From contig RPFO01000764.1 of the NCBI GenBank assembly GCA_009746045.1, positions 412,501 to 475,950 of the forward strand: a DNA stretch of 63,450 nt, read 5' to 3'. Position numbers and translations under genes: made by a program. The notes under the pieces were generated by a model, which saw only the letters and a list, made by a program, of their open reading frames with translations, did no database searches and was not told the DNA's origin. Shown one piece after another: positions 22,326-30,700 of the stretch (within the stretch, counting starts at the first letter, position 1; each line of letters starts with the position of its first letter). The DNA is from Mesostigma viride (lineage: Eukaryota; Streptophyta; Mesostigmatophyceae; Mesostigmatales; Mesostigmataceae).

Positions 22326-23221
22326 GACCGAAGGCATCGGCCAAGACGTCGCGGACACGCATCATCCTTGCGGACTCTTCCACGGCTGCGACGGCCGCCA
22401 CCATTTCGGTCATGCTGTTCGACGACGCCCAACAGGCGGTGGTCGACAACGGGCACGCAGGCGCCACGCTGGTCATCGCCATCAAAGGCGCCAAGCTCGG
22501 GTATTACCAGGGGAATGTGACCCTGGCTGCGGGAAACACCGCTTACGTCACCACCAGCGACGTGGTGGGCGGCGACGCAGCAACTTTGAAGGCCGATGCC
22601 CTCAAAGATGACAAGTACAAAGGAATCGCCATCGTCGACGAATCTCCGGTCATGTCGTTGGTGGACATCAGCGCCAAGGCGTGGAGCGACCTCAAAGCGG
22701 GCTCCTTTTCTGCGACGTGCGAGGCTCAGCTCACCCCCGCCGAGCACTATGCTGACCCAAAGCGGTGCATTTACTATGGCTGTGTGCAAAAGGCGCGGTC
22801 GTCAAACCGCACGTGTCGCAAGGCCCTCGTCGACGGGGTGTGCACTGACCACCCCGGGGTACACCAGAAGGGCAGCCCGTTTTTCCACGGGGGATGCTAC
22901 ATTCGGGATCCCAACCACTTCATCAAGGTGTCCCTGTTCACGGACGGAGTGTCGTCCATGCTTCGCGACCCGCCCGTCACGCCAACCGAGTGGCTTGACA
23001 TGGACCCGAAGGAGCGCGCCCAGCTGTGGGAAAACTTCTTTTCGTCCAACCGATGGACGAACCTCCACCTGCGTGTCCGCCCGGCGCAGTTCGCGTCCGC
23101 CGCCCCCGGGTCCAAGGAAGGGCCCCAGTACCTCCTGGTCGCGAAGGACTACTTCTTCCCTGATCTCGACAAGCAGGCCCAGGACATCAAGTGGGATGAT
23201 TTTGATTGGTCCTCTGTTTGA
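22326..23221 (+). pseudogene. Truncated RPA70-like (replication protein A large subunit) copy
   Basis: From CCGAAGGCATCGGCC onward this is nearly identical to exon 2 of the complete gene at 49605-51093, keeping part of DBD-B and all of DBD-C. The promoter, exon 1 and start of exon 2 are missing; the monomer array is joined directly at a 3-bp GAC overlap. The remaining frame could start at Met 22412 (269 codons) but would lack DBD-A. The 3' flank to ~23600 also matches the other copy. Confidence 0.8.
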
Positions 23222-23621
23222 TTTAGCATCGCAGGCACCCCGACGCGTGCACTACAGTTAGGTCTTTTGCATCCATAATGGATGCTCCATTGCCTTGTGA
23301 GTTGTTTTTGGCTGCACCTGTAGCCTGCCTTGTTGGCCATAAGAGAGGAATGGGTGTCTTACCTCTCCTTGCTATGTAGCTCGCATAGACTTTTTTTGCT
23401 TTTGCTTTGCAGTCGCTGTCACGTGTCTATTAATGGGTTAATGAATAAATGATTGAATGCGTACATTGGCATTTAGCAGACCATTGTTACATTAATGATG
23501 TATTGTTATGCTCTATGCCACCCCAATTGAAACACGAGTTAAATTAATTAATTAATGGGAGGATGTCCTTATTAAATCATATGTTGTCTCCTTTAAAAAT
23601 ATACAATCAAATATATACAAG

Positions 23622-24436
23622 CCGAGTGGTGCTACGTCGCTTCCCCCAGAAGCCAGGTGAGACGTCAACCTCCCTTGCTGACGAGATCAAGAAACAGCTT
23701 CTTACCCTCATGGGCCTGGTAGGTGAGGTAGAACTGCGTGGGTGCCACCGCCTTCCCCACTCACGGGACAAGGCGGCCACCCCACCAGTCCTGCTCACCT
23801 TCATCTCCCCTGAGGATAAGCAGCGGTTCCTTTCTCGTCGCAAGCGGTTGCACGACCTCACCTGGACGCTGGATGACGACCTAACCCCCGCTCAGCAACA
23901 GCAGCGACGCGACCTGTGGCCGGAATACCTCCGCCATAAGCAGGACCCCCAGAAGCCCAAGGTGTACTGGAGGGGCGGGGACCTGATGATCAACCACAAG
24001 ATGTGGACGCCCCCAGCGGGCTAGAATAGCAATAGCCCTAGCTTGTAACCATTGGAGTCACTGTCGCTAAGGCAGCCATGCCTAGAATGTTTGCCTAGCT
24101 GTGCCAACAAACCTAGTCACGTGCCGCCAACGCACGGTACACAACCAGCCATAGCCTTAGCCTAGTTCTAGTACAGCCATGCTACGCCCTGGCTATGTTC
24201 AGATTACTTGCCCACGCTCCTTGCTATGACATGCTCACATGGGTCTTATTGCACCCACAGTTTGCCGGATCGTTAGCCTGTCCTTTTAGCTAGCCGCGCC
24301 CGATTGCAGCTGTGGCATGCCTTTGGCATGAAGGAGACTGGGGGTCTCTGCCCTTTCTCCTGTAGTGCACACACAGGGATTAAAAGCACTTCGGTGCTCC
24401 GTGACTCCCCAACGGGAGCACGAGTTTAATTAATTA
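23622..24436 (+). mobile_element. 5'-truncated ORF1-type LINE insertion with TSD
   Basis: The insertion is flanked by ATATACAAG at 23613-23621 and 24437-24445. The paralogous locus near 51480-51500 lacks it, so it is an empty site. The insert holds an ORF1 C-terminal part, a ~400-bp 3' UTR, a terminal stem-loop (GTGCTCC...GGGAGCAC) and a (TTAA)n tail. This is the longest copy of the family in the window. Confidence 0.85.
23623..24024 (+). CDS. LINE ORF1-like protein fragment (RNA-binding, L1 ORF1p-like C-terminus)
   Basis: The frame inside the insertion encodes ~133 residues resembling the RRM plus C-terminal domain of L1-type ORF1 proteins. It begins 'VVLRRFPQKPGETSTSLADE', has VLLTFISPEDKQRFLSRRK in the middle, and ends with a TPAQQQQRRDLWPEYL helix and a KPKVYWRGGDLMINHK strand segment. 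In L1 these domains bind single-stranded nucleic acid. The N-terminus is lost through 5' truncation; any Met at 23563 lies in flanking DNA and is not the native start. The family assignment is by motif pattern only. Confidence 0.65.
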   Translation, partial: RVVLRRFPQKPGETSTSLADEIKKQLLTLMGLVGEVELRGCHRLPHSRDKAATPPVLLTFISPEDKQRFLSRRKRLHDLTWTLDDDLTPAQQQQRRDLWPEYLRHKQDPQKPKVYWRGGDLMINHKMWTPPAG

Positions 24437-24640
24437 ATATACAAGCATTAGAAATAGTACACAATGAGGCATTATAATTAATTAATATACAATCACACAT
24501 ATAAAAAATAAAAAATATATACATTATAAATACAATTAAATATATATACATCAAAATCAATGAATATTATATACATAAAAAATCAATGAATATATATACA
24601 ATATAAATATAAATATAAATATATACAAGTATCACTCATC
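24437..24640. other. AT-rich island
   Basis: About 200 bp of nearly pure A/T (ATATATACA, TATAAATATAAAT repeats) in otherwise GC-rich DNA. Its first part recurs at 51490-51606. It sits just outside the Helitron 3' side, and Helitrons are known to prefer AT targets. Confidence 0.7.
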
Positions 24641-24725
24641 AATGGTCACGCGGTACAAGCATGCCACTGTGCTCTTTGCCAAGCTCACGAGGTCCATTCT
24701 CCCACCATATTCTGATCAGGCACTC

Positions 24726-24747
24726 CGCAAAGGTGAAAACCTTTGCG
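24726..24747 (-). other. Candidate Helitron 3'-terminal hairpin
   Basis: A perfect 9-bp stem (CGCAAAGGT/ACCTTTGCG) with a 4-nt loop. On the minus strand it is followed six bases later by CTGA, which fits the CTRR terminus of Helitrons, although the usual gap is ~10-12 nt. It lies ~240 bp beyond the stop codon of the Helitron protein. Confidence 0.4.
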
Positions 24748-24792
24748 TTCAGTGCCGGGCCGCGGAAAACGCGGAAAACGCGATCTGCAAAT

Positions 24793-24853
24793 GAATCCGA
24801 CCGGAATCGAACTGGGGACCTCTCGCACCAATTTTGCTGACTATAGGACGGAC
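24793..24853 (-). pseudogene. tRNA-like relic, tRNA-Pro-type 3' half
   Basis: The minus strand reads GGTGCGAGAGGTC then CCCAGTTCGATTCCGG, matching the anticodon 3' strand, variable loop and T-arm typical of eukaryotic tRNA-Pro. The flanks TCCGTCC and GGTCGGA can pair 6 of 7 as an acceptor stem. The D-arm and 5' anticodon strand are missing or degraded, so it is not a functional tRNA. Confidence 0.4.
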
Positions 24854-24982
24854 GTCTCCGGTTACCATGGCATCGCCAACTTACACCTACAGTCATCCGC
24901 AAAAGTTCTCCTGTCCGGGGAGTGATGCAAGCCTTTCGGATTTGGTACTAGATAAATCACTCGAGATCTGTGTGTAGGAGTA

Positions 24983-27640
24983 CTACACACATGTCTGCAC
25001 GCGAGACTTGTTCAGTCTCGCACCGTGAGACGGGCTGAACACGGCTGAATCCTTCTTTAGAAGGGGGCCATATGGATATTGCTTGGGATGGTTGGGGTGG
25101 GCGTGCGCCTTGTAGGGGTCAACCTCCTCCCAATCATCATCACCATTAAACCTACGGAGATACACATAATGGTTGGGACGATACTCAAGAACCCCGTACA
25201 AGTGTGCTACGATTGCGACCGGCCGGCAAGCGCGACCCACCCAGATGGACATCCGGAAGGTGGTCGGTAGCCCTTCACCGGCGTAATTACGAACAGGCAA
25301 AGCGACCGTATTGCCATGTACATTCCCAAACACCAGCACACGGGGCACGTTATCAAAGTAACGCAAAGGTGTGCAACCGACGCAGCCACAGTTATATGGA
25401 CAAGGGGCGTGGTCGGGCCGGCGTGTACAGGCTATGATCATGCGTTCTTTGATATCTATGTTTTCACCCAATTCCAACGCTATGGATATTGGGTGCACTA
25501 ATTCTCCGTCAGTACCAAAAGGTTGGCGGCACATGAAATCGCCTTGGCGCAATCGCGCATACTTGAATCGCTGCATGAAATGGTATAGGTTATGGCGCGC
25601 GTCTCCAACCGCATGGTTAGCGCGGTCTGCCGTGGCATCTAATGGTGTACGTAAGAGGCGCCTCGCAGCGTTCATGTCAGAAACATTGCCAAAAGCATGC
25701 GCATGGATGTACTCAACCATGCGCACACCGATGGCACACGAGGCTCTATGCCTGTCATTCAGGCGATTGCACTGCAGTACATCTAATAACACAAGCGTGC
25801 CAACTAGAAGTGTTAAGGCCACGCTATCATAGAAAAGATGCCATGCGGCATCGACATGGCAACTATTTCCGACCCAATCAGCCATGAGAAGACGTCGCAT
25901 GGGCAACGGCCCTGAGCGAAAGCGTCCTACTAAGCCTGAGAAGTCGTTGCAATGGGCCGTACTTGGAGTTGACTCGGCCCGCGCTGGAGTGTACACCCAT
26001 GACGCGGGTGGGTTAGGAACGCAAAAATCATCTGTATCGTGCACGTGGTCGTCACCCACCGCTTGCGCGGCCTGGCGTGAGTCATGTGATGACCTCGGAA
26101 CTGCGGATACAACGTAACAGCACGCAATGGTGTCCCACGCCAAGTGCTGCATGTCTTTTGCAGAACAAGGCAAGACGCAGTCATTGCGCTTGTTGCCGTC
26201 CACCAGTGCCCACGGGGTATCCACGCCGGCCCGACGTAGCAGTTGAAAATGGGCCCCGCCGGACCTACGCAACACCCCGCTGAGCCACGCATTCACGCGA
26301 ACCTGTTCACGCGCGTCGCCGACCGAGACGACCATTTGTAGAGATTCTGGCAACCCTGGCGATGCGTTGCGCCCCCGATCCAAATGCATCTGCCAAATGC
26401 CACCGAATGCAAGGAACGGGGGCACTTCCGGAAGATACACCTTTTGTTTGCAGTTGGACCTGGCAGTGCAATCAACCTCAGGGCACCTTACAACCTTAAA
26501 CTCCTGGTACGCAGATGCCATATGCGCAGCCAAGGTTGTGTGATCGTCGCGGTCATAAAGCATCAATGGCAGCGTAACGGCGCCAAAGTCAAAGAACGGT
26601 GGGACATGGCACGAACGCTCCCCAAGCCGTGGATGGCCTCGAGACACGTACCCCATCATGTGCTCCACGTCCTCTAGGGCGCATTGCATGGACCCCGCTT
26701 GACGAGCCATCGTTGGATCAAGGAGCTTGCGCAGTTTCTCCCTCGCCGCCGTCATCCCAATGCCGTCCTCGCGCGCGGCGGCGGCCATCGCGTTGAACAG
26801 CTCGACCCCGATTTTGCATGCCGCACCGTGGGCAACACCCGCCGGACGCGACAGCAAAGAACGCAGCCCGGAGCGCGTGGCAGTTTGCGTTGCAAGCAAT
26901 AGCACGTACAAAAACTCAAGGGCAGCGTCGTAGTGGCAGCTATTGCGCGCCCACGTGAACGTGACTTGGCGGCCTACAGGCAGCAGCAAATCGCCGCACG
27001 CACCCACCAGGTCCTCAAAAATGGCGCAGTCCTTGCACCCGCATGAACTCGCTGCGCCATCATCGCCAGGCCGCGCGGCAGACGTGGTCCGTGCACCGGT
27101 TGTTTGCCGCGAGCTGTTCGGACGCGATGCAGCTGCAACGTCCCGTGGCGCGCCAGTCGCCGTTTGTTGGTCGCCCCTTGTCCGCGAATCATCTTGCGTG
27201 GCGACCGGTGTCGCCGGAACCGCTGCCGCCGCACTTTTGGCCGCGGACTCTGCCAGGCCTCTCGCCCGCATTTCCGCGTCCAGATCGCGTAGGTTCTTCT
27301 TTAACTCGACTAGGTGAGACATGTCGAGCACCGGCGCGCCGATCGATAATTGCGACCCCCAGCTGACCTGAGACGACGCGACATCGCTGCGCGCGTCGAC
27401 CTGCGGAAAGCCATGTGAGGGCGACACGCAAAAATGGCACATCGGCGAGATGGCTAAGTTGTCTGATATGCATGCAATATCAGGTTCATAAAGCATGAAG
27501 GAAACACGCAACCGCACGCAAGACTCGACACGTACCATCCTATCGCTCCCAAGGTCAAGGTTGTCCCAAACGCTTGAACCCACGGAATCGCGATTGCCCT
27601 CGCTGCCACCAGGCGATGCGCCGCCCCACACGGAAGATGC
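24983..27640 (-). CDS. Helitron C-terminal exon: two tandem USP-like cysteine protease domains
   Basis: The last exon (885 codons, acceptor GACGCAG at 27643-27641) is continuous in phase with the helicase. After a low-complexity Ala/Arg/Thr linker come two related modules. Module 1 has the nucleophile box NSCHYDAALEFLY (~26930) and the histidine box AHFQLLRRAG...WALVDGN (~26200-26260). Module 2 has NSCHVDAAWHLFY (~25850) and NHYVYLRRFNG...WEEVDP (~25110-25175). This Cys-box plus 'H-aromatic...W..D' layout is that of ubiquitin-specific (C19-type) papain-fold peptidases. Cys-rich insertions (CPEVDCTARSNC, CPYNCGCVGC) look like the zinc finger in USP cores. Animal Helitrons and Helentrons are known to carry OTU proteases; a tandem USP-like pair is an inference from motifs. 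It might protect the transposase from degradation or process the polyprotein. Confidence 0.7.
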   Translation of the reverse strand, partial: ASSVWGGASPGGSEGNRDSVGSSVWDNLDLGSDRMVRVESCVRLRVSFMLYEPDIACISDNLAISPMCHFCVSPSHGFPQVDARSDVASSQVSWGSQLSIGAPVLDMSHLVELKKNLRDLDAEMRARGLAESAAKSAAAAVPATPVATQDDSRTRGDQQTATGAPRDVAAASRPNSSRQTTGARTTSAARPGDDGAASSCGCKDCAIFEDLVGACGDLLLPVGRQVTFTWARNSCHYDAALEFLYVLLLATQTATRSGLRSLLSRPAGVAHGAACKIGVELFNAMAAAAREDGIGMTAAREKLRKLLDPTMARQAGSMQCALEDVEHMMGYVSRGHPRLGERSCHVPPFFDFGAVTLPLMLYDRDDHTTLAAHMASAYQEFKVVRCPEVDCTARSNCKQKVYLPEVPPFLAFGGIWQMHLDRGRNASPGLPESLQMVVSVGDAREQVRVNAWLSGVLRRSGGAHFQLLRRAGVDTPWALVDGNKRNDCVLPCSAKDMQHLAWDTIACCYVVSAVPRSSHDSRQAAQAVGDDHVHDTDDFCVPNPPASWVYTPARAESTPSTAHCNDFSGLVGRFRSGPLPMRRLLMADWVGNSCHVDAAWHLFYDSVALTLLVGTLVLLDVLQCNRLNDRHRASCAIGVRMVEYIHAHAFGNVSDMNAARRLLRTPLDATADRANHAVGDARHNLYHFMQRFKYARLRQGDFMCRQPFGTDGELVHPISIALELGENIDIKERMIIACTRRPDHAPCPYNCGCVGCTPLRYFDNVPRVLVFGNVHGNTVALPVRNYAGEGLPTTFRMSIWVGRACRPVAIVAHLYGVLEYRPNHYVYLRRFNGDDDWEEVDPYKAHAHPNHPKQYPYGPLLKKDSAVFSPSHGARLNKSRVQTCV

Positions 27641-27764
27641 CTGCGTCACCGTGATGTCCACGCAATCGCGACCACGCAGCAAGACAAAAATTAGAGCCCC
27701 AATAATGCAAGATCTGAAACACAATACCACAGCACGCAACAACATCCAAATGCTGCTATCGTAC

Positions 27765-30700
27765 CTCGTCGTCATCCGCCACGCTCACGTCGGATCCCGA
27801 TGGCCACTCAGGCTCAGACCCGAGCTCCTCGTCAGACCCGCTGCACGTATTCCCAAAGTCGTCGTCATTCACAAAGTCCTCTGGATATTTATCCCTCATG
27901 AACCTTCCCCACATCGGTTCCTCGTAGTCCATGAACCACTCCCTTTCACGCACCGCCTCGTCCAACCCATCGTGACAGTGATCAGTGGCCAAGCCGCCCT
28001 GCGGCGGCAAGACTCCATCGTCATCACCGTCTTCCCCATACGTCTTGTAGTCGTCAACCACGTCACCGTAACCCTCCTCGCCCTCCACCACAGCATCCAC
28101 CTCCCTCTGGGCGTACAGCTCCTGCAACTCTGCAAACAACGGGTCCGGCATGTCACCTTGTTTGAACAGCTTTGCCCCTTCCAAGATGGTGCGGTGCACA
28201 ACGTTCGGGCTACAGCCAACCCCATCCAACTCGTGCGCGAACAACCCGCGAATCAAATCCTTGCCACCGACGCGGCTCAGCGCCGTGTACAACATGCCGT
28301 GGCTAAACATGTCCGTGCGCAAGTCCAACCCAACACGTTGTAGAGTCTGCCCCTGGCACTTGTGCACGGTAACACCGTATGCGAGCTGCACAACGATCCA
28401 CAGACACGAATCACACGAGCACACGCATGATTTTAGTTAAAAACAGATTTTGGGCACAAAAAATTAAAAACGCAGTGGCAAAGCAAACAAAATACTTAGC
28501 TTGCACGTACCTCTAGTGGGAACATCCTCCGTCGCACCGGGTAGCCCTTCATGAAGAAGTTGATGCGTGGGATGAGGTGCTCCTTCTCATCCAAGGTATG
28601 CACGACCATAAACTTGTCCGTCGCCCCTTTGATCACGACCCGCGTGCCGTTCAAGAGGCCATCCTTGTGCGACAAATTCCGTGTAATAATGGCGATGGCG
28701 TTCTTCTTCCACTTGAGCTCATGCTGGGGCACGCCGCTCTCCCACGCGTCGTTCAGGAACTCTTGCGGGATGCGCGCCTTGTTGTGGGGATCATTGGTGG
28801 AGTCGTGGCTTCTCGCGGTGTGCGTCTCCCCAGGCAGCCTTGCCAATACCGCTGCGTTGATGGCGTGCCGCGCGGCATTCGTGCCCGTCACGATTGATGA
28901 GCGCATGCACGCACCAGTATCGTTGACGTCCGGGAACGTGAACTCGATGAGCTCATCCACGTCCGCCACCTTCTCGACCATCTTCAACGGCACCATTGCC
29001 TCCAACTACTACGTCCGGTCAAGGGAGATCCTGAGGACTGGACGGACGCCGAGCACGAGCGGAACTGGTGCCGACGGAAGTACCTGTCGGCACTGGACGC
29101 CCGGGCGGACGTCGACGAGCTGGACAAGGGTGCCCCCAACGCAGCCATTTTTGCGGGCTTTGCGGCCCGTGCCCCGTTGCTGGCGGCCCGGCACCTGCCG
29201 GTCATGCCCCGCCGCCGCCCCGGCCCGCTCTACCGCCAGGACCCCAAGGTCTTGGCCGCCCGGCACCGCCTCAAGCGTAACCGGGACCCGCTGCAGAAAC
29301 CATTGCTCAAGGCCGCCCTTGTGGAGGCCTACGAGCATGCTCAGGACGCGGAGGCGGCCCAGTGCATCGCGGATGCCAAGGCCTGCCAGGCTCGCAACCA
29401 GGGCAAGGACATGTGGTACCACCTCGACCGGCTCGGCGGCCGGCGGCAGCGCACCCCGGTGGAGCACACGGGGGACGGCACGGCGCCGGTAAGCCTTGAC
29501 CGCTGGTTGGCCCACAATGTTTCCTTGACCGGTGGGGCTCGCGCCCCCCCCCGCCGCTTCACCCCGAGACGGCCGCCCGCCTCGGGGTCGCCGGACCCCC
29601 GCCGCCGCCAGCGCCCCCCTCGGCCGCGGACTACCAAGTCCCCGCCTTGAAGGAGGGCTGCCTTGCCACCAACGACGTCGTCCACCCCTTCACTTTGGAG
29701 GAATTGGACGGCGCCCTTGCTCGCCTGCGGTACGATGCGGCGGTCGGGGCCGACCACCTTTCTGCTGAGCTGCTGAAGACCCCTGATCTGGCGGTTAGGG
29801 ATCTTCTGCTGGCGTTCTGCAACCGTGTCCTGCTCTCTGACGAGCCTCCGCCTGCTGAGTGGCAGACGGCCATCCGCGTCATGCTGTACAAGAAGGGCTC
29901 TGCTGCTGACCCCGGTAACTACCGGGGTGTCTGCCTCCAGAGCGCCGCGCTGAAGGTCTTCATGCGCATGATGCTGCACAGGCTCCGCGCCGCGCTGGAC
30001 CCACACCTGGGTGAGTCTCAGATGGGTTTCCGTAGTGGTCGTAACACTGTCATGGCTGTGTTTGTCGCGCGCCGGTTGATGGAGGAGGTGCGTCGCCTTC
30101 CCCCTGACAGTTTGCCGCTGGTCCTCATTTTTGTTGACTATATCAAGGCCTTTGACACGGTCCTCTGGGAGGCTCTTTGGGCCATCCTAGCTCTGGACCG
30201 CGTGCCACCAGCGTTTATTGCTGCCATTCGCCGACTGTATGAGGGCTCACAGGCAGTAGTGCGGACTGCGGAAGGCACCACCCCACCATTCCCCCTTCAC
30301 CACGGGGTGTGGCAAGGTTGTGTCCTGTCTCCATACCTGTTCATTATTGTCGTGGACCACGTCATGCGCCAGGCACGTGCGCGCTTTACTGCTCTTAAGG
30401 GGTTCGAGCCAGGCTTGGACATCCTTAACGAGCGTGGGCACGGCGGGGTTAGCACGGGTTACCGCCTGGCTGACCTGATTTACGCGGACGACACCACCCT
30501 CATCGCGCGCCCCGAGCACATTCAGACCTGGCTGGACTGTCTGGGCCTGGAGGCGAGGGCGGTGGGGTTGGAGATTAGTGTCAAAACTGAGGCGATGGTG
30601 ATTGGGGCCTCCAGTCGCCCACCGCTGCCGCGCCTGCTAGACGGGACGGAGGTCCCACTCCGCGACCGCTTCAAGCTGTTGGGGAGTTGGCTTCCGGACA

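Noticed and set aside
28551-29492. 313-aa plus-strand frame spanning the Helitron-LINE junction
   Set aside because: It runs antisense to the helicase and then out of frame through the LINE; the real frames are on either side of the TSD.
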